DNA from: Ceratotherium simum simum
Lineage: Eukaryota > Chordata > Mammalia > Perissodactyla > Rhinocerotidae
DNA length: 64,000 bases
Assembly: GCF_000283155.1 (NCBI RefSeq)
Contig: NW_004454177.1
Span: 5,922,020 to 5,986,019, forward strand
Reading direction: 5' to 3'
The notes under the pieces are model-generated. The model was not told the origin of the DNA. It made no database searches and saw only the letters and a list, made by a program, of their open reading frames with translations. A program made the position numbers and the translations under genes. Below are positions 50,691 through 62,868 of this stretch, one piece after another (within the stretch, counting starts at the first letter, position 1; the number at the start of each line of letters is the position of its first letter).

Positions 50691-50756
50691 TCCATCAGTG
50701 ACCTCGGCTTGGACCCAGAGCACTTGTTTTAAAAGGCAGCTTTAAAAGCCTGTGCT

Positions 50757-51032
50757 GGGGCCGGCCCTGTGGCTTAGCGGTTAAGTGCACGCGCTCCACT
50801 GCTGGCGGCCCGGGCGCGCACCGACGCACNNNNNNNNNNNNNNNNNNNNNNNNNNNNNNNNNNNNNNNNNNNNNNNNNNNNNNNNNNNNNNNNNNNNNNN
50901 NNNNNNNNNNNNNNNNNNNNNNNNNNNNNCCGCGTCCCACATACAGCAACTAGAAGGATGTGCAGCTATGACATACAACTATCTACTGGGGCTTTGGGGG
51001 AAAAAAATAAATAAATAAATAAAATAAAATTA
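50757..51032 (+). mobile_element. Young SINE (ERE head, long-tail form) with an assembly gap inside
   Basis: Head GGGGCCGGCCCTGTGGCTTA, then a 100-base run of N, then CAACTAGAAGGATGTGCAGC and CTATCTACTGGGGCTTTGGG with an AAATAAATAAAT tail. TTAAAAGCCTGTGCT flanks it at 50742-50756 and 51033-51047, a perfect 15-bp duplication. Just before the gap the B-box segment between two CCCGGG copies is missing (see findings). Confidence 0.93.
50830..50929. other. Assembly gap of 100 N
   Basis: Exactly 100 undetermined bases, the usual size for a gap of unknown length. It falls in the GC-rich middle of a SINE, so the true missing length is probably close to the rest of one SINE. Confidence 0.98.
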
Positions 51033-51214
51033 TTAAAAGCCTGTGCTAGCTTCGGCTCTGTAGTTCTGAACCACAGAAGCCCAGTCTCCATTACAGAAGC
51101 ATCAGACCTGTGAACAGGGCACAGGACTTCACACTGCTTGCCAGGAAGGTGAGCTGATGTGGGAGTGATGGGAAGGGGTTGGGGGACTGTCTTTGTTTTT
51201 AACTGAATATACAA

Positions 51215-51800
51215 TTTTTCATTATTTTTTAATAGACTTTATTTTTTTAGAACAATTTTAGATGTACAGGAAAACTGAGCAGATAGTACAGGGAGTTCCA
51301 ATATATCCCCCAACACACACAGTTTCCCCTCTTATCAATATCTTACATTAGTGTGGTACATTTGTTATAAATAATGAACCAATACTAATATATTATTATT
51401 AATCAAAGTCTATACTTTATTCAGATTTCCTTAGTTTTTACTTAACATCCTTTTTCTGTTCCAGGATCCCATCCAGGGTACCACATTACATTAGTTGTCA
51501 TGTCTCCTTTGGCTCCTCTTAGCTGTGACAGTTTCTCAGACTTGCCTTGTTTTTGATGACCTTGACATTTTGAGGGGACTGGTCAGGGATATTGTAGGGT
51601 ACCCCTCAATGGGGATTTGTCCAGTGTTTTTCTCGTGATTAGACTGGGCTTATGGGTTTTGGGGAGGAAGACCGCAGAGGTAAAGGGCTATTTTCATCAC
51701 ATCACTTCGAGGGTGCGTACTATCAGCGTGATTCATCGCTGGTGACGTTGGCATGACTGGATTTTCAATCTCTTTCAGCGCCCCCATCTCCAGCAGAATT
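51215..51800 (-). mobile_element. L1 LINE 3' fragment, reversed (old)
   Basis: Starts ATAGACTTTATTTTTTTAG, then TACAGGAAAACTGAGCAGAT, AGTGTGGTACATTTGTTATA, and later GGGGATTTGTCCAGTGTTTT. These phrases mark the 3' region of L1ME-type elements in antisense. No coding potential. Confidence 0.8.
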
Positions 51801-52079
51801 CCAGGGCCCGGTGAGTGGAGCTGTGCTCTTTCCACTCCTCCAGACAAACATATTAATCTGTCAACCAGCACTCGCTGGCTGTCTGCACCGTCCCAGCTTT
51901 TGCAAGTCATGAGGTAGCACAGAGACTCTTCAGCTAGGAGAACCGTATTCAAGAGACCATAAAACAGAATATGCTGTGTGCCAAATCGGTGCTAATGTCA
52001 GGCAACAGGTGCTCTTTGAGTCCAGAGAAAGAAGTCTACCATCAGTCTAGAGGCTGGAGTGGTAGTTGGACAAAGACAG

Positions 52080-52290
52080 CCTTTCTCGACCTTGGCTGCA
52101 TCTTAGAATCAGTGAGGAGATCCTAAAAATTACTGATGCTCTGGCCACATCACTACAGTAGAGTTTAGAATGTAATGGGGCTTAGTTGATTCCCAGGCAT
52201 CATCATCATCATCATCCTTATTATTATTATTAAAACACTCTCCATGTGATCCTCAGGTGCAGCCAGGGTTGAGAACTGCAATGAACAGGG
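52080..52290. mobile_element. MER5A-like hAT remnant split by ATC/TTA microsatellite
   Basis: TGGCTGCATCTTAGAATCAG and later CCTCAGGTGCAGCCAGGGTT are the two ends of a MER5A-like copy. Between them is an (ATC)n(TTA)n run (about 52198-52233). Confidence 0.65.
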
Positions 52291-52789
52291 AAGGGAAGGG
52301 CATTCTAAGTGGAGGGAACAGAATATACAGAGGCCTGGAGATTGATGCACACATGGCAGGAGACAGGAGTAGACCATCGTAGCTGAAAGTAATGGGAGAA
52401 AATATTGGAAGGGTAAGAAAGGGATAGACCTAGAGGTATTTATATGCCAGAATAAAAAGTTTCTATTTTTTAAAAATAAATAGGATACTGAAGCATCATG
52501 GCTGCATTGAGTTTGGAGAGAAGTGATCAGAACACGCTTTAGGTAGATCACACGTGCAGTAATCAATGTCCAGGACAGATTGGAGGGAGGAGGTTAAAGA
52601 TGGGAGCAGCTACTGCACTATTAGGCAAGCTACCAGGACAGCGCAAGGGAGCAATAATGAGGGTCTGAGCTAGAGCGAGCAACGGAAGAGAAGGGCTGGA
52701 TTATAGAGGAACAGCGGGAGTACGCGTGCCTGGGACTGTCTTGGCCACAGATGCAGTGTGGAGCCTGGAAGGGAGGGAGAGAGGAAATG

Positions 52790-52910
52790 TTGTCAGTTGG
52801 TTAGACTGTAAGCTCTATGAGGCAGGGACTGTGCCTTTGCAGGACGCTCAGTGACGACCAAGCTCCTGGATGAGAGAAGGCCATCAATAAATATTTGTTA
52901 ATTTGATAAC
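52790..52910 (+). repeat. L2 LINE 3' end
   Basis: GACTGTAAGCTCTATGAGGC, AGGGACTGTGCCTTTGC and CAATAAATATTTGTT make the standard 3' end of L2. Confidence 0.75.
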
Positions 52911-55900
52911 TGGAAGGAAAATGGTGCCATTCTTTCCAAAGTTACATCTTGTTTCAAAATCACCCTCCTTTCTCCACCTAAATGCAGGCAGATCTCAGCT
53001 GTTTGGAAAGAATCTGATTAAATAACTCAGGCCAAGATATAAATGACTGTCAGGATTGGAAGCATTTACTTTTGAAAAGAAGCATTTGGTGAAATTAAAA
53101 CATCTTTCCTTGGGGGAATGTTGTGGGTGAAGATATATTTTTGAGCAGGGGTGGTCTTTATTTCAATTCTATACCCCAATGTCATGCTGAGCCATACCAG
53201 AAAAAAGGGGGTCTGCAGCTGGCAGCCCACTCTGAAAGGCTGCCAGTTGCTGGGCTGGCAGTTCTGTTGGCATCCCCTGTGAGCTGAGCTCCGATGGACA
53301 GGGTCACCTAGAACTGGTCTGGGACACTGTCTAGCTCCCAGCATAGATGCACTGACCTTCTGCTGGGCAGAGAGCAGCAGCGTGCCCGGCAGCTGCTGTG
53401 AGGTGGGTAGAGGCTGAGGAGGGAGACAAGATGCCTGCGCTGATGCTGAGGCTCAGCTGGGGGTGATGGGGCAGAACTGTGAACAGCTGGGGTCCAGCGA
53501 TGGCTGACAGAGAAGCTGGGCCTCCTCCTTCCTCCTAAGGGGCTCCAGGGTCCCAGCCTTATGCTCACACATAGTGGACAGAGCAGAGTTGGGCAAGAAA
53601 CTGTGAAAGGGAAAAAATGACGTAATGCATGCCAGAGTTAAATAAAGCTATTTAACTTTATTTGGGTTATTCTCACCCTGGTTTTTCTCCCCCGGCCTGG
53701 GTAAGAACACGCCCATCTGATGAGACCGCTTGGTCTTGAGTCAGGGTCAGCATTTTCTTTTCCCTTAGTCCCCATGCATTGCCACATTTGCCGGGAAGGC
53801 AGCAGGAGGGAGTGGAAAGAGCGTAGCATTTGGTATCCACAGACTTAGGAGCCGATGCCAGCTGTGCCATTGTTAGCCGTATTATTGTATAATAATATTA
53901 TACAAGTAACCTAACTCTGAGCCTCACCTTTTCTAATCCGTAAAATGGCAGCGATACCCCACATCACATGTAGTTTTGATGTTCCTTTGAGCTAATGCTT
54001 GTGAAGTTGTCTGGTAAGCAAGGTGTCTTACAAATGTTTGGTGTTATCAGCATCACCACCATCACCATCATCATCCCCCTCAGCCACCATGAGTGGGGAA
54101 CAGGAGCAGGGGAGGGTGTGGAACATACACAGCACAGTTGCTCCCCCTTTCTCTTCTGACAGCCGCAGGTACACTCGAGGGTCCAGGGCTGAAGGACAAG
54201 AGTCTCTGTCCTGATATATCTTGCCCTGACCTCTAAACCCAAGACGCCCCCAGGGCCACCTGAGGCACCCCACTCTGGTTTTTCAGAAGTCTGCTTGGCC
54301 CTGCCTGTGCATCTCGGGCCCAGCCCTCCTCGAGAGACACATGAAGGGGCCCCTTGTGGGAGGCAGTGGCTTCTGCTGGAAGGATTTTGGGTTAGGAGAA
54401 AGCCTGGGTGTGCTGGCCAGAGGGGTGGGGAGCCTGAGGCCCTCCAAGGCTAGGCCTCAGGCTCCTGGATCCTGTCCAGCAGGCTGCGTGGACAGCAGAG
54501 AGCCTGTCTTCCACTGGGAAGCTGCCTGGCAGCCAGGGAGGGCTGTGAGCTGTTTGCTCCCAGGAACAGCAGCTGTCTGTTGACTTTCCTCCCCCGACTC
54601 CACTCCGGTGCATTTTCCTTCCTCTGCTCTTTCGAGCATCTGTGTGACCAGTGCATGCAGGGGTGTGGTGGAGGCAGCCTAGGCAGCCACGGGTGTAGAC
54701 CCAGCTAGGGCCTCGTGGGGACGGCAGCACTGAGGCTTGTGGGATGCTTCCCCAGGGCAGGTTTTCTTTTCTCTCCTTCCTTTGCCCCCTGGGTCCCTCC
54801 TTTTCCACCTCTCTCAGTTTCTGCCGGGCAGTCTGCCCTCGGCCAGCCTCTGTTCCGTCTTTGGAACAGGAAAGACTTTGCCTGCTTCTCTCATACTTCT
54901 CCTGGGCACCTCCCCTCTTCAGTTTCTCTTCCTCTGGGATTTCCTTCCTCTTTTTCTGTCTCTGTCCTCTCTGTTTATCTTGCTTCTGTGTCTCTTGGTG
55001 GGGGCTCCCCTGGTTGGGGCTGGGAGCATGTGTCACTGGTCTCTGGCTGGCTCCGTCGGCCACGCTCTGCCTACGCCACCTGTCTGCAGCGCTGGGTGAC
55101 GCAGGCTGTTTTTCTTGAGGCAGGAGAAAGCCTTCTGAGTGTCAAGCCCTGCTCTGCCTGTGTCCCTGCCTGTGTCCACCGTGGGCCGAGGCGCCCTCCC
55201 CGCCCTGGGTCAGGAGAACACTGGAGCCGCCTAGTGGCTAGAGGACAGGTAAAGGAGGAAGGAAGGGAAGTGAGAGGAGGGACTAGGGCCCTGTCCCCGT
55301 TCTCTGTTTCTCTCCCATTTCCCAAGAGCAGGTAGAAAATGAAGCAAGAAGCTGAGGAAAGAGTTGGGGGATGATAATAGTAATAACATTACAGTTGGTG
55401 CCCAGAAAGTAGTTGCTCTTTGCCAGGCTGCCAGGCGTTGTGCTCAGCTCTGTGTGATATCTGCTTTCGTTGCAAATGACAGAAACTGAACTCCTAGTTT
55501 AGGCAAGGCAGGGACTATCAAACTGCAGGTGGGGCAGAGCAGCGCTGGTCTGGGAACAGAGGGGCCGGAGCACACCCAGCCAGGACCCTCTCCCTGTCCC
55601 TTCTCCTGGCTTCTCTCTCCAGCCAGCTCTTCACCTATTGCTGCTGGCTGACTTCTCCCCACAGACTGCCCCACCCCCACATTTCACAGCTTGGCTACTT
55701 TGACAACTTCCTCCCTTGATGATATGACAGCCCCTGGGCGGGGAACACTGCAGTCCCAAACCCATTCCTTTTAGCTACAAGGGAGGGGCTGTGGTTGGCA
55801 GCCCCCAGTACCCTACAGCCTTGGAGTGGAGGAGGAGCCATCTCTCCTCCAAAAGGAGATGCGCTTCTCAGGAGGGACAGGTGTGGGCCGACAGATGATA

Positions 55901-55944
55901 ATTGCCCATGCACCAAAGCTATTTTACCAAACCTCCCAGCTCCT

Positions 55945-56310
55945 GAGATGCATATTATCATTCCCATCTTACAGTCTCAGAAGCAAAGGCTCCAAGAGGA
56001 AGAGTATCTTGCTTAAAGCCATAAAGCCACTGAGTGCAGAGAGGCAGGATAGCAGAGTGGTTCAGAGCGAGGACTCTGGAGCCAGATTGCTGGGTTTAAA
56101 TCTAGGCTCTGCTACTTTCTAGCTCTGGGACTTTAGGCAAGTTATTTAACCTTCCTGGCCTCAGTTTCTCTATCTGCATGATGGGAATGATCACAATCAT
56201 AGCCACTTCCTAGAGCTGCTGTAAGGATCGAATGAGTTAGTACATGTAAACCTCTTAGAACAGTACTTGCCATGACATGAATACCTAATAAATTTTAGGT
56301 ATTGTTAGCA
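55945..56310. repeat. MIR SINEs, head to head (antisense 55945-56035, sense 56045-56310)
   Basis: The sense copy is long: GCAGAGTGGTTCAGAGCG, GGCAAGTTATTTAACCTTCC, TGGCCTCAGTTTCTCTATCT and a TAATAAATTTTAGGT end. The first piece (CATCTTACAGTCTCAGAAG) is a short reversed copy. Confidence 0.8.
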
Positions 56311-58129
56311 CAGTGCTTTACAGTTTACAAAGAACCTTCATATATATTGTCTCACTTGACTTTAATAATACCCTTGGCAAGTGGACAGGGGAATTGACTG
56401 GCTGATTCCTCACTGCCCCCCACCCCGTGTTCTCACCCCCGGCCTAACCAGCTGCACAATTCTGTAATCTGCCAAAAAAAAATCACCCTCCCAAGTAAAC
56501 AGCTCCTTGTCCAACAAGGGAATATAAATTCTCTCTCAGGGGTGAGCTGGCAGGCACTGTGCATTCTGCTGTGTCTTTCTCTCGTGAATATGTATGAGAC
56601 TAGAGATGTTGGGGAGCTTGGCTGGTACATGTTCACGCAGAGGCAGGAGCCCCCTTCCCTGTGGCCCTCTCTGCAGAGCTCGTTTCACACCCTCGGGCGG
56701 CCGAGCCTTGTGGCCTCAGCCCACTGGACAGGGAGAGGAGCGGGAACCCGGGTGGCAGCTGTCTGGGAGGTGGGCCCTCTGGGGAGCCACAGTGCAGGTG
56801 ACCCATCATGGCCCTGCCACTGAGTGGCTGTGAGCCCTCCCCTGGGATGTGGGGCAGGGGCTGGAGTCCTGAGCTCACAGAAGGAAGACCACCCTTCCTC
56901 CACTGGCTGGGAGGCAGACAGAGCTGGGCCAAAGCCTGGAATCCAGCTCTCACTTGCCAGGGCGCCTCTCTTTCTCTGCCTCAGCTTCTTTCCCTGTAAA
57001 ATGGGTTTGATGGTAACAACTATTTCATAGGCTATTTTTAAGGATTAAATGAGAATAAATATATAAAGTACTAAGAATAGTGCCTGACCTGTGTTGTGTG
57101 TCATGATTATTATTATTACCTCTTATATCCAATACAGACTCCTAGACTGGGCCTCAAATATGGGCATTCCATCTCAGAATTTTCACTTCCTCTCATTTCT
57201 TTCTGTGGAGTCCATAGAAGGACTCCTATGCTCCAGGCAGACCTCTGTCCCCACCCCCAGACTCCCCATTTCCAGCGTCTTGCTTATTCCTGCCGCCAAG
57301 CTCACTGCTCCCTACCACCTAGAAGACTCACCTGTCTTTCCTCACCTTCCCTTTCACACTCCAGTCAAGGCTGCTGCCCTAGGAAGTGTGCAGGGTGAGT
57401 GGGGCTAGGCTTTGTTTAGCTGCCAGGAGCTTCAGGCCTGAATGTCCCTTGTCAGGAGGTTCATGTTCTCTGGCCATTGGGCTCCAGGGATGGACCTGGG
57501 GTCGGGGGCTTTTACAGTCAAGGAGACTGCAGCTGTATCTTGTAGCTCTATGAAGAAAGGGCATTTTGAGCAGACTCCCAGCAGGGGCCAAAGATGAAGA
57601 AGAATCCACTCTGCATTTTACAAAAGCACTGTGGCTGGGGAGCTTCAAGGTCAGAGAGTTTAGGGCACACAGTTGGGGGTTTGAGGCCACAGTGTGGTCC
57701 TTACCTCTGTTCCCAGGCTCTGGTCACATGGCACATGAGGCGAGGAGCAGACACACCCCATCCTGAAAGCACACCTGGTCCAGAGAAGGAATGAGGAGTG
57801 CCGGGCTCAGCTGGGAAGGACCCTGGAAAAGCCCCCTCCGGAGCTCCTTTGGACACAGAGCAGTCGTGTAGAGGATGACTGTCCTTTTGTTCTTGCCTTC
57901 TTTTCACTCCGGTACATAAAAGCCCGAGAGAACTTTAAGCCAAGGCATCTAAGATGGGAAGCAGAAAGGCGATGAGCAGCTTAGAGAGGAAGAGGGCAGC
58001 TGTGTGTGAGTGGAGAAGGTGGTTTGAGTGCCAGGGGTGCCTGGCTGCCCTGACATGGATGGGGGCACAGGGAGACACTGGGGGTAGAAGGGGGTGCCAG
58101 AGAAGATCAAGGAGAACATTCCAGCCTTC

Positions 58130-58310
58130 CTAGCGCTGAGGCCTTAATGATACCTAAGTTCTCATAAAAGTGCAATACATTTCAAAGCCAAGCCTCGGGT
58201 TTGGGCATTATCTACCGGTTTGTGCTGACTGCTCCCCAAGCCCCCTTCATTAGCATGTGTAATCCAGAACTGTTAGTACCACCATTATGTGCACACGTGG
58301 CCCTTTCATA
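58130..58310. promoter_or_regulatory. Repeat-free block, possible conserved non-coding element
   Basis: Sequence from GAGGCCTTAATGATACC to CACACGTGGCCCTTTCATAG, with CATTAGCATG, a CACGTG E-box (near 58293) and no repeat signature, lies between unremarkable flanks. A guess from composition and motif density only. Confidence 0.2.
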
Positions 58311-59639
58311 GAATCCGAGGCTAAGGAGGCCTTAAAAGGCCACTGGGGGCCAGTCCCCTGTCTCCAAAAAGATCTTAACACAAATAGATCAGACTACCCT
58401 CCCCCTATTTTCCTTCCAAACAGTAAGACTAACTAATGTCATAGGAATGTAAAGAATCCCCCTCTCTGCCAGTAAATCAGACTGATCTGTCCGTGATAAG
58501 TTTTAGTCCTGGGCCTTCCCTGTTTTCAGTCCTGAGCCTGGCCTTAGACCATTCAGTTCTGTGCTGCAGTAACGGCAAGCTGCACCAAACTCACCCACAC
58601 CGTGCAGCCAGGACAATCAGAAAGGACTGTTCTGATCATCTCTTCGCCCCCTGTTGAGAGTGAGGAGTTGGGCTCTATGCCTTCTGATTCCATCACTCAC
58701 CTTCGCAGAGGCTGAGTCAGAGCACTGCCCCCTGACATCTCCCATCAATGGTGGTCTTCTGATGGAGAGCTGAGGAGCCTGTCGGATACCTCCTTCTTAC
58801 CCCCTCATTCCTCCTTCCTAGCCTCATTCCTGGGGGCGCCTTGTCTTTTTCCCTGGCTCCGGCCAGGCCAGGCTGGCGGAGTACTCTCAGGCATTATTTG
58901 CTCAGCTTTCCCTGCTGCCCTCAGGGTGCTCCTCTCCTCCGGCCCCGGCCTGCCCCACTCCCAATCCCAGCACCAGAGCAGCAGATAGGAGTCAGAGGTG
59001 TGGGTTCTGAGCCTGGCTCTGCCCCTGACTAACTAGGTGAATTGGCTACATCGCTTCTCTGTGGGGGCCTCAGTCTCCTCAAATAAAAAGTAAGAGCTTT
59101 CATCTCGATCATTCTAACTCACTCTGGCATTCTGTGATTCTAGCTCCATCTGGTAAGCCTCACATCTTGGTTATATCCTATTTATACACAGCGGAATCTT
59201 CTTTTAACAGGCCTCTTTGTTGCAAAGATTTGGATACCTCATAGGCTAAATCATGTCCCCTGGCATACAATAACAGTCTAGGGTAACCAGTGAGCCTAAA
59301 CAATGGGGCCCAGCATTCTGTGACCCCATACAAGGTTCTCTTCCCACATTCCTGTCTGGAGTGGAGGCTTCATCCTTCTTTGGAGATCCCGCCAGGACCC
59401 AGGCCGTGGTGATCCCTCTGAGCATGTTTTCAGTGGGCTGAGCCAGAAGGAAGGCAAGCAGGTGGGCTGTAAGGGAAAGGGAGTGAGGCTTTGGGGGCTG
59501 TGGGAGGGAGGGATGAGGGTGAGATAATAAAGTTCCACTGTAATTTGGAGCCTCTGCATTTTAAATGGAGGTTGTTTCTGAGTTATTTTCACAATAGAGC
59601 TGGGTATTCTGATCCATCTCACTGCTGCGTGGAATCAAA

Positions 59640-59905
59640 AATAATATAGCACGTTGCCACATCATCAACTAGTGGCTTCTTTTTCTGAGCAGCTTTTACC
59701 CAGCAATTATGTGAAATTATGTGACTCAGTATGGAAAGATAATCGCCAGAGAAACTCTCCTGATTGCTTTCTCCGGCACATGCAGAAAGCAACCGTGCAA
59801 AAACGCAGGAAGGTCGGGGAGCAAAATTAACATGGAAATGCTGCTGCCACCCGAGGTGTCAGCTGTTTGCCAATGTAGAGACAAATGAGAACATGGAAAG
59901 GGGAA
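59640..59905. promoter_or_regulatory. Repeat-free AT-rich block, possible conserved non-coding element
   Basis: Contains AGCAATTATGTGAAATTATG, TGACTCAG (AP-1-like, near 59723), GGTGTCAGCTGTTTGCC with a CAGCTG E-box, and no recognised repeat. Dense in known motif types; still only a candidate. Confidence 0.25.
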
Positions 59906-60734
59906 GAAAAATGAGTAGAAACTGAATTCTTTCTCAAAAGATGCTATAGGGGAAGCAAAATGTGGCTGGTCCCGTTTTCCAGATGGGGAGCATGGTCAAG
60001 TGATCTAGAGTTCCAGAGTCGGGGAGCAGCAGAGTGACGAGGCTCAGGAGTCCCCCATCTAACAGTGACGACTTCTGCTGGGCCGTGTCCCAGGGAGGGG
60101 GTCCAGGTCCACAGGGATCCCACAGGCAGGGGTCCAGGGCCTCACACGCACATGGAGGCTAATGTGATGTTCCTGAACGCCTCTTCCAGCTCCACTCAAC
60201 TCTGCCTGGCTTTTCCCTCTCCCAAAGACCCTCCCGCCTCTCTTCCCTGCTCCTCAGACTCTGTCGCCTGGAAATGAGATCGATCACTTCTGCCACCTCT
60301 TAACCTCCTCCCAGAGAGCTCCAGGCAGCCCCGGGGAGCCCAACTTCCTTCCTGGGAGAAAAGGAATGTGGTAACTGGGAGGGTGGAGGATGTGGAGGGG
60401 CAGTTGTGTGGGAGGGAGGGAGGCTGAGATAGAGTTTCTTGGTGGAGCAGTGAGAGAAAGGCATTTTGTGTCTCTCCGGAGACCTTGAGTATGTACTTGG
60501 CCCCTTGACTCAGGGGCAATGCCAACAGTACCACCAATAAGATTTTTAAAATGGGTGTAGGGACCAAGAGGCACCCTGCAGAGGCCTGAGCTGAGGGGTG
60601 GCTGCTGTAGCCCGGGCCTGGGCAGCGCTTGCAGGAGTAGGGAGTTGGTCACTTTCCAGATCTGTAACGGTATTTCTTTCAGCACACTGTAACTTGATCA
60701 GAAATATTTTCTTTAGAATACAAAGACAGGTCTT

Positions 60735-61260
60735 TACTCTTTAGCTTGGCATTCAAGATCCTCCACCATCTGACCGCAGCTGTCTTATCAGCATTCTCAC
60801 CACCCACCCCCTCATGCTTTCCTCAACTGGATTATTCACTGTCTTATTCTAGAAACGGCAAATACTTGGCAGATTGCTGTCCCAGCCCCCTCCTGTGCTA
60901 TGCAGACATTCCTACTGGATGAAGGCCTTCTGCTGCTGGACCTCATTTGGAATCCTGAGGAGGCCACTTCAGGCAGCCACTCTTGAGTGAAGTGCCTTGA
61001 GGTTCAACTTGAACTGAACTTGAACTTGCGCTGAATATTTGTTATTCCTGCTTCTCGTTTTCCCTTCTCACTGCCTTTGCTCGTGCTGTTTCTTCTGCCA
61101 GAATGCCCTTCCTTTCTCTCTTCTTACCCCTGTGCATCAAAATCCCATCCTATTTAACAAGGTTCAGCTGAAATGTCAGCTCCTCCATGGAAACGTCCCA
61201 GGTTCCCTATTGTATTCCCTGCTTCCACTTTCCTTGCCCTGATGGACTCTCCTTGCATAG
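60735..61260 (-). repeat. L2-like LINE fragment
   Basis: Phrases such as TTGGCATTCAAGATCCTCCA, TTCTGCCAGAATGCCCTTCC and GCTGAAATGTCAGCTCCTCC are typical of antisense L2. Diverged; strand and limits approximate. Confidence 0.65.
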
Positions 61261-61774
61261 AGTCTCCACCTCTTGTGAAGCTGTCTTCATGTTTGCTGAT
61301 ATACCAGGAGTCGGAGATTTGGAGGCAAAGGGCTAGAGGCTTCCCACAATTCCTTGCCATTGGCTTCTCTCCATGGGTCCTCTCATAACTTGGCAGCTTA
61401 CTTATTCAAAACATCAAGGGAGAAAATTCTCTGGCTCCAGTCTGCTGAGTGAGTCTTATAAAACGTAACACCATCATGTGAGTGACGTCATCTTTGCCAT
61501 ATTCTCTTTGTGAGAAGCAAGTCCCAGCTCCTGCCCCCATTCAAGGGGAGGGATTATACAAAGGCTTGAAAACTAGAAGGTTGGAATTATTGGGGATCAC
61601 CTGAGGGTCTGTCCACCACAAGGGTGAAATGAAAACATTCTCAGATAAACAAAAACTGAGTGTATAACCAATAGATCTTCATTAAAGAAAATTGTAATAT
61701 ATTTCTTCAGGAATAGAGAAAATGGTTTGAAGGATGACAGATTTAAAAAGAATCATGAACAAATGAGTTAATAT

Positions 61775-62300
61775 GTTATATTAATTGTCTATTGCTACAT
61801 AACAGATTACCCCCAACTCACAGCTTAAAACAACAAACATTTATTATCTCACATGATTTCTGAGGGTCAAGAATCAGGGGGCAGCTTAGCTGGGTGGTTC
61901 CGCTCAGAGTCTTTAATAAGATTGCAGTCAAGCTGTCAGCCAGGGTGGCAGTCATGTGAGGGCTGGAGGATCTGCTTCTAAGCTCATGTACATGGTTCGT
62001 GGCAGGCCTTATTTCCTAGTGGGCTTTTGAACTGAGGCCCTCAGTTCTTTGCTGCATGGGCCTCTCCACAGGGGTCCTGAGTATACTTAAGACATGGCAG
62101 GTAACTTTCCCCAGAGCAAGCAATCAGAGAGAGAGAGAACAAGAGAAAGCTTCGGTGCCTTTTATAATCTAATATTGGAAGTAACATATCAGTTCTGCCA
62201 TATTTTATTGGTCACACAGACTAATCCTGGTCCAGTGTGGAAGGGGACTGTACAACCATCTGAATACCAGGAGGTATTGGGGGCCTTCTTGAAGGCTACA
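61775..62300 (+). mobile_element. MaLR-type LTR (MLT1-like), solitary
   Basis: Starts near ATTAATTGTCTATTGCTACA and carries CAGCTTAAAACAACAAACAT, ATTATCTCACATGATTTC, CCAGAGCAAGCAATCAGAGA and TTTTATTGGTCACACAGACT. These are the usual MLT1 LTR phrases. No internal coding part follows. Confidence 0.8.
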
Positions 62301-62506
62301 CATGGGTAAACCTAAACAAGCATGGTTTCCATGAAATACAGATACTAATATCTATTTCATAGGATTAAAAAATAATTGAAATTTTGTACAATAATAGTAT
62401 ATATATGAGGAAGGGGGTGGTTTGTATTCTTCAAGAAGGCTATTATACCTAATAACTATCATACCTTTTAACTTCAGATTTTTTTAGTCTTTGTTAAATT
62501 GAATGC

Positions 62507-62868
62507 TGTCTTAGTCTGTTCAGGCTGCTATAACAGAATACCATAGACTGGGTGGCTTATAAACAACAGAAATTTATTTCTCACAGTTCCAGAGGCTGGG
62601 AAGTCCAAGATCAAGGTGTTGGCAGATTCAGTGTCTGATGAAGACCTGCTTCATTGTTGCTGACTTCTTGCTGAGCCCCCACATGATGGAAAGGGTGGGA
62701 GAGCTCTCTGGGGTCTCTTTTATAAGAGCACTAATCCCTTTCATGAGGGCTTCTCCCTCATGACCTAATCACCTCCCAAAGGCCCCATGTCCAAATACCA
62801 TAACCTTGAGGATTAGATTTCAACATATGAATTTTGAGGGACACAAACTTTCAGTCTATAGCAAATAC
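62507..62868 (+). mobile_element. MaLR-type LTR (second), solitary
   Basis: TGTCTTAGTCTGTTCAGGCT at the start, then GGGTGGCTTATAAACAACAG, AGCTCTCTGGGGTCTCTTTT, GACCTAATCACCTCCCAAAG and TTTCAGTCTATAGCA at the end. Very typical MaLR LTR text; TG...CA ends are visible. Confidence 0.85.

Larger units (their letters stand above)
42986..50756 (+). other. FXYD6: Probable FXYD6 intron 1, first part
   Basis: No coding exon recognised. Repeats: an ACA-rich field (44240-44525), a MIR-like remnant near 45365-45500, a SINE at 46950-47153, L2 fragments, a SINE at 48236-48478, and an L2- or MIR-like piece near 48985-49120. GC content is high up to about 43900. Assignment as intron depends on the FXYD6 first exon call. 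Confidence 0.45.
51048..61599 (+). other. FXYD6: Probable FXYD6 intron 1, second part
   Basis: No coding exon recognised. It contains an antisense L1 (51215-51800), a MER5A-like element (52080-52290), an L2 end (52790-52910), MIRs (55945-56310, 56960-57110, 58990-59130), L2 (60735-61260) and much unique sequence, including two islands listed separately. Pyrimidine-rich stretches near 54750-55060 give long open frames on both strands without family resemblance. Confidence 0.45.

Noticed and set aside
54392..55335. Long frames on both strands over the pyrimidine-rich stretch
   Set aside because: The minus frame is Lys/Glu/Arg-rich and the plus frame Leu/Phe/Ser-rich purely from the CT-rich composition. 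No family seen.
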